64,000 nt of DNA from Sanguinoderma infundibulare (Eukaryota > Basidiomycota > Agaricomycetes > Polyporales > Polyporaceae), in NCBI GenBank assembly GCA_032821775.1, contig JAVLRN010000007.1, positions 1,178,001 to 1,242,000 of the forward strand, in the 5' to 3' direction. The translations under genes and the position numbers were made by a program. Shown here in pieces: positions 21,711 through 32,630 of the stretch (positions within the stretch are counted from its first letter, which is position 1; each line of letters starts with the position of its first letter). The notes under the pieces are model-generated. The model was not told the origin of the DNA and did no database searches. It worked only from the letters and a program-made list of their open reading frames with translations.

Positions 21711-22189
21711 TGAGACGTTAAGTCTCATGGCGGTGCGCTTTCGGAAGCGATTACTTCTAGTGTTCGTGTCAAATCCAGGAAACCTCGCCACTGCAGGTGG
21801 ACGTTACGGCTTCGCCAGTGCCAGCCCGCAAATATCATGCCGCTGCGAAAGACGTGAACAAATGCAACTTGAGGCTGGGGGGTGTGTGCAGCGGGCCGGG
21901 CGCCGAGGTTGAATTGGAGAAGTAGTGGAGCGGCCAACGTCGAGCGCCCCGAGTTGTGCGTCTTGCCGAATGCCGACCATGTCCTTGCCATTTTCCGTGT
22001 CCGCTTCAGGCTATCTTCCTCTCAAATACCCCGTGGAGGATGGCGTTGGGAGGGTTCTTGAAGTAGAGGCCCCTTGATGTGAGTATTTTAACTTCACCAC
22101 CACTCGCAGCTGACTGACGGTGCTACGCCGTCGCCATCCAAGACCAGAGTGCTTACCCAAGCGCAACCTAGAAGCCACGGAGTATACCA
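21711..22189. other. Spacer between repeat copy B and the borate transporter
   Basis: No gene recognised. A minus-strand frame at 21725-21991 lacks motifs and splice support. Confidence 0.35.
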
Positions 22190-22300
22190 CTTTTCACGTA
22201 CGGGATGGCCTCAGTGAAAGAGAAGTCGGGCACATCCGGTGAGAGGAACCCCGTGCCAGTTTCCCGCTCCCGTTCTGCGACCCTCTGTAGAGGCAAGAGG
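22190..22300 (+). repeat. Relic of the dispersed-repeat leader overlapping the first BOR1 codons
   Basis: The stretch CCTCAGTGAAAGAGAAGTCG...CCGTGCCAGTTTCCCGCTCC...CTGTAGAGGCAAGAGG aligns in order with the copy B/C leader blocks TCTCAGCGAACGAG(G)AGTCAGG, CCGTGCCAGTTTTCC and CCTGCAGAGACAAGA. Spacing is similar. Identity is lower than among the intact copies, so this would be an older relic. Confidence 0.5.
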
Positions 22301-24368
22301 ACGCTACCCCGTCGGATACCAACGTTCATCGGCCGTGGAATCGTTCGCGACCTTCGCGCCCGTGCCCCCTACTACGCGAGCGACTGGCTGGATGCATGGA
22401 ATTATCGAGTCATCCCTGCGATAGTGCTCATATTCTTCGCAAAGTAAGTCTTCTACCCTTGCCACATTCCGCCCTTCTTCAATGCCCATTTCGTCTCTAG
22501 CGTGCTCCCCGGAATCGCCTTTTCTCTCGACCTCATAGAAACCACCAAGCAGTATGGCGTCTCCGAAGTCCTTCTCTCGTCCTTCATGGCTGCTTTCATT
22601 TTCTCCCTCTTCGGTGCCCAGCCCCTCTGCATAGCGGGTGTCACCGGTCCCATCACCGTGCTCAACAAAACGATATTCGACATCATAGCACGCCAGCCGA
22701 ACCCCCCCAACTATCTCCAATTCGTCGGCTGGGTGTATTTATGGGGCGCGATTCTCCACTGGATCACCGCAGCCCTCAACTGTAAGTGTAGTCACCGGCA
22801 GAACTAGTTGGAGTGCGATAAACCGCTGACCATAAACTTCCAGGGTGCAATTTCCTCAAGTACGTCACCTTGTTCTCCTGCGACACCTTCGGCTTCTACG
22901 TTTCCTGGGTCTACCTCCAGTACGGCGTCCAGGTCATCACACGCCAGTTCCCCACCGATGGCAGTTCATCCAGCCTTGACAGTGCTTTTGTCGCCATCAT
23001 CCTCGCCCTTCTCATGACTGTCACTGCGTTCCTCTTCCGGACGCTCTCGCGCTCTCCCTACTTACATCGGCACGCACGCCGCTTCTTCGCGGACTACGGC
23101 ATGCCCATCTCCCTGGTTGCAGCATCCGCCATGGCGTACTGGGGTCGCTTCAACCGAGCGAATCCTACGACCCTCCCGACGGGCCACGCCTTTATGCCCG
23201 CCGGCGATCGGCCATGGTTGGTTCGATTCTGGGAGTTGGATGGCAAATGGGTCGGAATCGCATTCCCCTTCGGCGTAGCCTTATGGGTGTTGTTCTTCTT
23301 CGACCACAATGTTTCGGTGCGTCGCGCAGAATACGCGTACCAGTCAACGGCTGACGCATATATTATAGTCATTGATGGCACAAAGCACAGAGTTCCCCTT
23401 GCGCAAGCCGCCGGGCTTCCATTACGACTTCTGCCTACTCGGCATCACCACTTTCATCGCAGGACTGCTCGGTATACCCGCCCCCAACGGCTTAATTCCA
23501 CAAGCGCCCATCCACACCACCTCCCTGCTAGTCATGGGTCATGAAAGGAAGAACGACGTCGAGCATGGTACTGGATCCAGCGACTCGTATACACCTTCGA
23601 CACCACAAGCTTCTCCAGGCAGCTCTGTGGAGGACCTTCACGTTACCCACACGAGATCGCGCCTGCGTGCACCCCGGGCCTCGGATCTGGAACAGGACCC
23701 AACAGGCGAGGGCGATATCCGCCGTGGCGAAGTGCCCGTCGCGGTTGTCGAGCAGCGCGTCTCGAACCTCGCCCAAGGCTCGCTCTGTCTCGTCCTCTTG
23801 ACGGGTCCTTTCTTGCACGTCCTTGGCCTCATCCCTCGAGGCGTGCTTGCCGGACTATTGTGAGCGACCTTATCTACACGCAAGTGCTGGACCCTGACCG
23901 GAGTCTAGCTGGTATATGGGTCTTGACGCCCTGCAAGGCAATGGGATCACGCAGAAGATCCTGTACTTCTTCCGCGACAAGGCCCTGACGCCTGCGGACG
24001 AGCCGTTGCGGAGGGTCCGCAAGTCGAGGATCCTCCTCTTTGTCTCGGTGCAGTTGATGGGATTCGGTGCTACCATGGCCGTCACTCAGACCATTGGTAC
24101 GTTGTATCATCTTTCTCCCCATCGTGGCAGAGGCTAACCTTCAGTACGTGTGCAGCCGCGATCGGATTCCCGGTGATCATCCTTCTCCTGGTACCGCTCA
24201 GGACGTACGTTGTCCCGCGTCTCCCCTTCACGGACGAGGAGCTCGCCGTTCTGGATGGTCCGACGGCATCTCCCTTCGTGAGTGCTGCATTTCGGTTCTC
24301 CTCTCCAATTCATCCTCATATTCTTTCCGCAGACGATGGAATCCGTGGGCGGAACAACACGTTCATAG
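22205..24368 (+). CDS. BOR1: Borate/bicarbonate-type anion exporter (SLC4, BOR1-like)
   Basis: Seven exons (22205-22443, 22501-22781, 22844-23316, 23369-23859, 23909-24096, 24156-24277, 24333-24368) give 609 aa. Family features are LPGIAFSLDLIETTKQYGVS, AQPLCIAGVTGPITVLNKT (the conserved TM3 region), FPFGVALWVLFFFDHNVSS, GIPAPNGLIPQAPIHT and RVSNLAQGSLCLVLLTGPF. About ten or more membrane segments are predicted by eye. A cytosolic loop rich in Ser/Arg lies in exon 4. In yeast BOR1 exports borate at the plasma membrane. The first about 30 residues, before RRIPTFIGRGIVRDLRARAP, are unusual and overlap a repeat relic; the native start might lie at a later or different exon. Confidence 0.88.
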
Positions 24369-24999
24369 CCTCAGTTTCAAGCGTCGACACGCTTCGCTAT
24401 GTAGCGTAGAGTAGAGTACAAGCCGAGGCGAATATTCGTATGTCAGCATGTCGTCCCAAGACCACTCTATTCCTCAGTAATCTTTTGTCCGACCTCCGAC
24501 AGCTCCGAGCCGGCCCTCGGTGTTCGATTACAAAGTCTATGAAGCGATAAGAAGTCGACATATGTTCGACATTGTCCAGACTTGGAAGATTTATAGTGGC
24601 TGTGCTGTGTCGATGGGGTAAACGCCTCCATGTTCGAAAGTTGACACCGTTTCCCTGCGTGCCTGTATTCGCTGCTACAAGTAGAGGTACGTGTTTTCCT
24701 CAGTATATCAAGGACGAATTATAGAGATATTCGAACCACTCAATACCTAACGTGAGGGTTGGAACACCTGCAGTGAAGGAAGATGGCGCCATATCACCCC
24801 GGAATCGAGCAATTGCGGCTGATAGCCAACGTCTCTGGACCTCTGCCGTCCCAAACGTTCACGGTATTCATATATGACAGGCATGACATGTCTTCCCCAC
24901 AACGCTGCCCGCAGTAGTGTCAATCCCTCTGGTCCTCTCTGGTCCTATCCCCCGCGGAACCACATCAGGTAGTCCCTTTGCCCAACGATCACCGGCGTC
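24369..24999. other. Intergenic region between BOR1 and the FMO-like gene
   Basis: No gene recognised. AT-richer stretches such as TATTCATATATGAC (24865-24880) could serve the promoter of the next gene. Confidence 0.4.
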
Positions 25000-26689
25000 A
25001 TGGTCCGCCTCGTCCAGCTTGCATCGCTTGTTTTCCTCCCTCTATCCGCCCTGAGCCACCCGTACGATGACAAGCAGACAGTCCTAGCACCATCAACCTC
25101 CAGGAGGCCGGCCAAGTCGATCGCCATTGTCGGCGCCGGGAGCGGCGGCCTCGCAGTCCTCAAGACCATCTTCGACCTCCCCGAGGACGTGCGGCGCGAC
25201 TGGGAAGTCGTACTCTACGAGCAGCGACGTGGCCTCGGCGGCTTATGGCTGCCCGATCCGCCAGGTCCGCTCCCCCACTTTCCCAATCTACCTGAGTCCC
25301 CGACGTACCCCCTCCTCCGCACGAACACGCCCCACCCGACGATGACATACATCAATTTCACGTACCCGCCGAACACGCCTCTCTTCCCCACGTGGGACTA
25401 CGTGCAGCAGTACCACGTCGCCTTCGCGGACCACTACAACATCTCGCAGTACATCCACCTCCGCCACCGGGTTACGGCGGCGAACTGGGTTGGGAACGCG
25501 GAGCACGGCGAGTGGGACCTCGAGGTGCACGTGCAGGACCCCGACGGTGACGTAGTCTTCAAGCGAGCCTTCGACCATCTCATTGTCGCGAACGGGCACA
25601 ACCACTACCCGAACATTCCCCAATGGAACGGAACGGACGAGTGGCTCGCGCACACGCCTGCCGGGACACCGCAGCGCGAGATCACCCACTCGATATACTA
25701 CCGCCGACCAGAGCGGTACGCGAACCGGACGGTCATCATCGTCGGAGCAGGCGCGAGCGGACGCGACGCCGCGCTGCAGGTCGGCAAGCTCGCGCGAGTG
25801 GTGAGTACACCCAGACTTAGTCTCGTTTCCCTCCCTCCCTCCCTCCCGAGAATCTCACGCGCCGCCCTAGACATACCAATCCCTCACCCCGCGCAACGAC
25901 CCCACCCCGGGTGCGCACGTCGTCCCCAAGCCGCGTATCGCCCACTTCAATCGCACCTCCGTCGTCTTCGAGGACGGCACGGCCCTGCACGACGTCGACT
26001 CACTCATCCTCGGCACCGGATACGAGTTCCGCATCCCTTTCCTCAGCCCCCCTCACTCGTCCGTGCTCGCCGTCGACAAGCACACGCCGCTCAACTCGAC
26101 CACCGCGCGCTCGCTCGTCACCAACCTCCGCTACATCTTCCCCACCCACCGGCACATCTTCAGCCTGCACCCAGACATCCCCCCGACCGCGCTGTCGTTT
26201 ATCGGATTGCCGGTCCTCGTCGCGAACTGCCCGTCGGACATCGCGCAAAGCCTGCTCGTCACGCACGCGATCGCGAACGCGTCAATCCTTCCCTCCCGCG
26301 CGAAACTGCTTGAGGAACTCGTCGCGCGCGAGGAGAAAGTCCACGCGGCGGGCCTCGATCCGTATTACGTGGGCCACCGCCTCATTGAAGAGTCCGAGAC
26401 AGACCAGAACTATCAGGACTCGCTCGTCGAGTACCTGAAGGACATCGGAGCGCTTCCGCAGGACGGGAAGAAGTTTGTGGAGCCCTGGCGAAGGCTGGGG
26501 AGGAATAACTCGCGTTTACTTAGCCGGGCGTGGGACCGCGTGGCGAAACACGGAGAGGAGAGCAAGTGGCTTGACGGTGTAAAGTCGGAGGACGAGTGGG
26601 CTGACCTGATGAATCGCCTTACGGAGTGGCAGCGGGCATATGAAGAGGAGCACGGCGTGCCCGAATTTGAGGACCCGTCGGTGTGGTAG
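25000..26689 (+). CDS. Secreted flavin-containing monooxygenase-like protein
   Basis: Two exons (25000-25800, 25871-26689) give 539 aa. A signal peptide (MVRLVQLASLVFLPLSALSH) precedes an FAD-binding Rossmann motif SIAIVGAGSGGLAVLKTI. The region with LIVANGHNHYPNIPQW matches the FMO fingerprint, and a second dinucleotide motif, VIIVGAGASGRDAALQVG, would bind NADPH. Several N-x-S/T sites (NFTYPP, NISQ, NRTVII) agree with passage through the secretory pathway. FMOs oxygenate soft nucleophiles or carry out Baeyer-Villiger reactions; the substrate is unknown. The intron contains a (CCCT)n tract at 25829-25846. The protein is complete and of normal length for the fungal secreted subgroup. Confidence 0.88.
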
Positions 26690-26827
26690 CATTTTCATGG
26701 CATCTAGATGATCTTCATGGTCCTGTCCGCTTTCATCTGACAGAAACTCGGGTCTTGTTGACAACGAAGAGCTCGCGGCGCAATGGGAGGAGTGGAATGC
26801 AAATCATATCATTGCGAGAGTACTCAG

Positions 26828-27963
26828 CTATGCAGTAAAGCCAGCCTCTTTGAGCTTCGCGACGAGCTCGTCCACACTTTGCACCTGCGCAACGGTTACC
26901 GCCTGCAGCAATATGGCACGAGGAGGACGTACAGACCTTTCCTCCTCCAACGCGCTTAGGTGGCTCAGTGACCTTGACTGTCTCCAATATTGGAGTGAGG
27001 TCAACCCCCAGGTCGGTTGGCGTCAGCTTCTCGACGGGTTTCTTTCTCGCTTTCATGATGTTGGGCAATGACGCGTAACGTGGCTCTGCAATCTAAGTTA
27101 ACACGGGACGGGAATGGTGACAGGGAGCGCGACTGACCATTTAGTCTGGACGCCGCACACAAAATCGGATGAGCTGGTATGGGCAAGGACAGATGAAAGA
27201 ACACACCTGAGATCCGTCGTCACCACCAGAGGTAACTGGCACTTGACCTCCTCAAGGCCGCCATCAATCTCCCTCGTCACCTCGGCCACCTTCGCCTTCG
27301 GGTCCACTACGAGCTTGCTCGCGAACGTCGCCTGTGCCCAGTCCATGAGCCCCGCCAACATCTGCCCCGTCTGGCCTGCGTCATCGTCGATGGCTTGCTT
27401 CCCCATGATAACCAAGTCCACGCCCTCCTTCTCGCGTTCGATAATCGCGCGCAGCGCCTTCGCGACCCCGAGCGGTTCTGGTGCGGGAGCCGAGTCGGGG
27501 ATCTCGACATGGATGCCAGAGTCTGCGCCAATGGCGAGTGCTGTGCGGAGGGTCTCCACGGCCTTTGGGGGACCGATGGTAACGACCTTGATGGACTTGA
27601 CCTCTTCCTTGAGCTTCTCGCGTAACCGGACGGCCTCCTCAACAGCTGGCGCGCACAAAATCCCGTCAGAGGGGATCGCGCGCATGAATACTCGAACACA
27701 CGCACCAATCTCGTCGAACGGGTTCTACACGTGGCTCGTGCTTGAGCATGGACGCGTCACGGAGTACTGAAAACACGTACCATGGAGTGCTTGACGTTGA
27801 GGTCGACCCCCTTCTGGTCGGGGTTCACTCGGATCTTGACCGCATAGTCGACTGTCCTGAATATGACGGTTCTTCAACGCCCGCCGTACCAGGAGCTCTG
27901 ACGCTGGACCCACCGCTTCACAGGGACGAGGATGTTGAGCAAGCGGACTGCTGACGGTCGCAT
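26828..27963 (-). CDS. ETFB: Electron transfer flavoprotein beta subunit, with an apparent 1-bp deletion
   Basis: Exons 27963-27914, 27856-27781, 27724-27706, 27645-27207, about 27092-26937 and 26884-26828. Conserved ETF-beta stretches include [76 protein letters not shown] and [16 protein letters not shown]. The protein carries electrons from mitochondrial acyl-CoA dehydrogenases, with ETF-alpha, to ETF-ubiquinone oxidoreductase. All junctions fit except the start of exon 5. After the acceptor at 27093, the bases ATTGCAGAGCCACG lack one base needed for the conserved L-x-E-P-R-Y. Either a base is missing in the sequence or this copy is frameshifted. No alternative splice solution was found by eye. 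Confidence 0.88.
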
Positions 27964-28203
27964 GGTGGTGGGGACGGGAGAGAGTGGGCGGATTGTTTCG
28001 GACGTCGGGCAATCACAAGCACTCCGATCCCGTCGGAATTTTCCGACCCCCCGTGTAAGGCAACTGACGTGGTTCGAGTACAAACGACCATTCCCCAGGA
28101 TTTTTCGACAGTGCATCACGGACGACCGTGAAGACTTCATGGGGTACCCGGGATGTTTCCGGAACATAGTTTTTGCATAGGATTAATTTTTGACGTTATG
28201 CAA
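27964..28203. other. Short gap between ETFB (5' side) and the CoA-transferase (3' side)
   Basis: Holds the ETFB promoter side and the 3' flank of the CoA-transferase; nothing else recognised. Confidence 0.4.
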
Positions 28204-30073
28204 CTACAACGCTATGTTCCCGGGATTTATGAACGCTCCTCCTCGCTCCTCCCGCACCAACCATTGGGGAGTGTCTGCGTCCAAGCGCATGGGAGCTTCC
28301 ACTTCCTGCGCCGGAGTCTTAGACAAAACCGCGGCATGCTTCACTGCTCTCATCGATCTCCGCTCCACCCCTGCACTGCGCTTTGCTTCCATGACGCGAG
28401 TCGTGTACCGTGCAACCTCCGAGTCCTCCTTCGAACGCGGCGGCAACGGATGGCCATCTTTAAACGCCACTCCAGGGTCGAGGCGCCCCAAGGATCGAAT
28501 CCATTGCCCCACGGCGGCAAGGGAGACTCGCACCTCCCAAGAACCGCCCTCCTGTGAGCAAATGGTCAGTCAGTAATACCCCTCGCACAAGAGACAGATT
28601 ACTCACGGCAATGGTCCGAGCCAATGCGGCCTGCACCCCAAGCGCGAGCATGTATCCCGCAGCATGGTCCAAGGCTTGCATGGGGAACGCCTTCGGAGGG
28701 AGCGGACGAGGACCGTCCTGACCGTTAAACGCAGCATACGCTTCGGCTTCGGCAACGTTGTATCCCGTCGCTGTCTGCGTCAAAGAATCGAACTGGGGGG
28801 CATGTCAGCCAACGCACACCGAATAGCTGAGTGTAATCTCACCCCACGTCGGTCTTTCCAGGGTCCATCCCACCCAAACGCCCTCAGACTCGCGTACACA
28901 ATGCCCGGGCGCGCCTTTGCCACTTCCTCGGGGCCGAACCCTTTATCCGCTAATCCTCCCGGTCGATACGACTGGAGGAGCACGTCCGCGTCCTTCACCA
29001 GGGACTCGAACCTCTCACGATCCGCTAGCTCGTTCAGGTCGAGCTGCGCGGTCCGCTTTCCCCGGGAAGTGTCCACGTCCAGCCGCGGGAGAGCGGGGAG
29101 GTTCGGCGACGTGATCCACAACACGTCCGCGCCATGGGCTATTACACACAGTAAGCACAGACCCAACCAACACATGGAAACACGACCTGCCTGCAAGCGT
29201 TCTCCCGCCAACGGGACCCGCAATCACCCTGGTCAACTCCAGCACGCGGATGCCCTCCAAAGGGCGAGTCGGATTCCCTCTGACGTCCCGCTTCGGGGCA
29301 TCCCCGATCCTGAGCAGCACCACGGGCGGGGTATCCTTCAGTGCCTGGGCCTGCGGATGCGCGTCCCACTGCTCGAACGAGCGCAGAGCGGTGGCGACCA
29401 TCTTCCTCGCCGACGCCTCTGTCTCGAAATCGACCGAGTTCCAGCGCAGCATCGCCTCCTGGATCGACTCCCGCGTCGGCTCGCACTCCAGGATGTCCAG
29501 GATGCCCCGTTTGTGACTGCGAAAGGCGAGACCGTCATCGTCACGAATCAGCAATTGGAGTGGCGCGAAAAGCTTACTCACTGAGGGAAGTTAGTATGAA
29601 TCCGGACGTAGTTATCGTCCTTCGTGCGGAACACGCCGGAGAGTGCGTCGAACAGCGCCAAGGCTTCCTTCGACCCCTCGACCTCGGAATACGCCTCGCT
29701 CTCTAAGCAAGCAGAAGCAAAACGCGTCAGGCAGTTCGTTATTGCAAAGCCGCTATCTCAAAAGCTAGTCCACGCACTAAACTCGATGGCCGCATGGCGA
29801 GCGTCGACGGTCACGGTCTGCTCTACCCCCGTCCGGAGTTGGTGGAAGTACGCCGCCGCAAGGCCCGAAAGGCCAATTGCCGTCTGCACATGTTCCGTCA
29901 GCTGATGTGGAACTCCAAGAAACTGGAAGCCTAACCTGTGCAGCTGTCCCGAGCTTGAACGTTGAATCAACTACGGGATCCGGACTTGGCGTTAGGTGCA
30001 ACCGCGAGATAGCCTCTACAGGCAGTCGCAGCGACCGCCATATGGTTTCTGCTGGTACACGAGTAGCGTTCAT
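28204..30073 (-). CDS. Class III CoA-transferase (CaiB/BaiF family)
   Basis: Seven exons (30073-29936, 29883-29778, 29702-29582, 29516-29191, 29138-28843, 28792-28607, 28551-28204) give 506 aa. Diagnostic segments are IGLSGLAAAYFHQLRTG and GIRVLELTRVIAGPVGGRTL. AAHGADVLWITSPNLPALPR and LLQSYRPGGLADKGFGPEEV follow, then ARPGIVYASLRAFGWDGPW. The enzyme class moves CoA between carboxylic acids through a covalent Asp intermediate; substrate unknown. Its neighbour ETFB acts in mitochondrial acyl-CoA oxidation, but linkage in fungi is weak evidence. The intron between exons 4 and 5 must use a GC donor (CAG/GCAGGT) to yield the conserved GRTLAAHGADV; a GT donor 4 bases on would break the frame. Confidence 0.88.
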
Positions 30074-30628
30074 AGCAGGGTCAGGTAGGGTAGGAAAGCC
30101 TGGGCACGTAAGCCGTAGACACTCAGAGTCAATATTAATGGAGTCCGAGCCAAACTTATACACGACAGGCCGGCCGGACGCAACACCTGACTGCTTGGGG
30201 CGATAAATATACCCAATCCCCAACCAATCTCAGAAGTGTCAGCACGCGCCATGTCGACCGGATGCCCCCACAAGCTAGCGGACCGGAAGAAATGCAGTTG
30301 TTGCCCAATCCGACAGCACCGTCTTGAACGCACAAGCTGAGTCAATTCTCCATCCAAGCAACGCCGTACTAGTCGGAGCAACTTACCGTCGGCCGACGTC
30401 AGAAGCTGAGTCAACTGCAACGGATCCACGTACAAGTTCTCACAACAAAGCTTTCAATAAAGGACTAGAGACTCACGAGGTCATATCCGCCCATACACAA
30501 CACGCGCCCGCAACATCGGTTAACGGACATTAAGCCAACTCGTCTAGATGAAGAGGTGTAGATACTTTTGGTCTACTCGCAAGCCGGCTAGCATTACGAC
30601 GATAACTACACGACAGCGTCCAACCCCT
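30074..30628. other. Gap between CoA-transferase start and MPP-beta stop
   Basis: No gene recognised. Both neighbours are on the minus strand, so this holds the CoA-transferase promoter and the peptidase 3' UTR. Confidence 0.4.
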
Positions 30629-32219
30629 CTAGTAGACCAGCGACGACGTGTCCGCGCGGATACGGTTGTAGTCGAGCAGACCATCAATGGGACCGACAGC
30701 CGCAATAGAGATCTAAACAACCAGAACCGCAGTCAGTCAGCCAGTGATACGAGACCTGAAGCGACTGGGGTACGTACGTCCTTGTCCCACAGGTACTTCT
30801 GCGCTACCCGCTTGATGTCCTCAGTCGTGACAGAGTCGACCGCGAACTCGATCTGCTTCGGCGTCATCCGACGGCCGCTCGTGACGAGCTGGCGACCAAT
30901 GTCCTCCGCGATGGCAGTGGTGCCGTCGAGCGAGAGCAGCAGGGACGCTTTGAGTTGGCTCTTGGCACGTTCGACCTCGACCTCCTTGGGCGCCATGGAC
31001 ATCCGCGTCCACTCCCGGAGGGTGAAGTGCGCCATGTCGTCCATGTTCATCAAGTTCTCGGTGACGAGGTAGATGCCCCACAGGCCGGTGTCCGAATAGC
31101 TCGTCGAGAACGACATGAAGCTGTTCGCAAGGTTGTTGGACGAGATGATGTGCGACAGTCTCGAAGACATCAGGCTCGCCGCGCCGAGCGAGCGGTCCCA
31201 GTTGCCGAAGATGCTCTGCATGACAAGCATTGGGTAGTAGTCGGGCGAGCTCCAGCCGACACCCTCGACGGCAATCGCGACGTGCGCGGTGGGCATGGTA
31301 TCATCACGGATGCGGACCTCCGAACCAACGAACTTGGTCTTTGGGTGTGAGAGGCGGCCGAGGGGGATAGGGTTGGGGGAGACGGGGAGCTTGGCAAAGT
31401 GCTGCTCGGCGTGCTTGACGAGCTGTTCGTGGTCGACACCGCCAGTGCCGACGAGCACCATGCGGTCGGCGGTGTAGTTGGTCTTAATGTAAGACGCGAG
31501 GTCGTCGCGCTTGATGGAGAGAATGTTCTGCTTGGGGCCGAGGATGGTGCGCCCGAGGGGTTGACCTGGCAAAACGTGAGATCCGCCTTCCGCTCAGCAC
31601 GTCGCGACGTCCACGCACCCTGGAAGGCCACGGCGTGGAGGTGGTCGAAGACAACCTCCTCCATCTGCTTGTCCACTTCCTGCTGCTCACGCAAAATCAC
31701 ATCCCGCTCCCGCTCGATCGCCGCCTGGTCCAGGGTCGAGTTCTGGAGAATGTCGCTGATGATGTCCACGCTGGTGCCGACGTCCTTGGAGAAGCACTTG
31801 GCGTAGTACACCGTCTGCTCGCGCGACGTGTACGCATTTAGGTGCGCACCGAGGCTCTCGACGGACAGCTCGAGCTGGTGCTGGGAGCGGCGGTTCGTCC
31901 CCTTGAACGCCATGTGCTCGAGGAAGTGCGCCGTGCCGTTCGTCGCGTCCGTCTCCGCCCTCGACCCCGCGTCAATCCACACACCGACCGTCGCCGTCTG
32001 CGCATGAGGATGCGCCTCAGTTGCAACCGTCAAGCCATTGGGGAGCGTTGTCGTCTGCAGCTGGGGGTGGGGGATGTTGACTGCAGTCGCAAACGACCGC
32101 AATGGGCGGCGCTGAGGTGTACGCTGTCAGGCTGATCATCGAATGCCAGAATTTAGACAACTCACGGGATAGCGCGCTGCGCTGCGAAGAGCACGCCCAA
32201 GCGAGGTCGAGAGTGTCAT
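30629..32219 (-). CDS. MAS1: Mitochondrial processing peptidase beta subunit
   Basis: Four exons (32219-32166, 32111-31619, 31565-30778, 30712-30629) give 472 aa. The N-terminus, [18 protein letters not shown] followed by [10 protein letters not shown], is a typical Arg/Ser-rich mitochondrial targeting sequence. The M16 zinc motif HFLEH (in [14 protein letters not shown]) and the downstream glutamate region [18 protein letters not shown] are present, marking the catalytic beta subunit rather than alpha. Further markers are [10 protein letters not shown] and the C-terminal [13 protein letters not shown]. In the matrix it pairs with MPP-alpha to remove presequences from imported proteins. Length and splice phases are as expected. 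Confidence 0.95.
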
Positions 32220-32630
32220 CGAGGTCGTAGAGAATGAAGTGTTCGTCGTCGACCGAGACGAGGACCGGGAGAATACGGTGGAGGGTCGGAGTCTGAACAC
32301 CAATGCCGCCCGATGATGGCTTCGGGCAAACATGGGTGCAATCCCCCAGTCGGCGCTTCAATCGCAGCGTAATTGCCCGAATCTCGTTGGTCGGCTGGGC
32401 TGCGAGCCCATGACCGACTCATGTGCAGACGGATACCTGTGACGACATACATACATCTTGCTTCCAGGGTTTGACACGCTCCATAGGGTTCGCGAGAGCA
32501 TAAATTTCAAGGTATGCATCCTACTGTAGTACAGGTATATATACAGCCATCAGGGTGTAGAGACGACGACGCAAGAGTCCATGAACGAGAACGGTGGACG
32601 ACAACGACAGCGAGACCAAAACGAAACCAA
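32220..32630. other. Gap between MPP-beta start and Aurora kinase stop
   Basis: Promoter side of the peptidase gene and 3' flank of the kinase gene; short TATATATAC tract at about 32538. No further gene. Confidence 0.4.
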
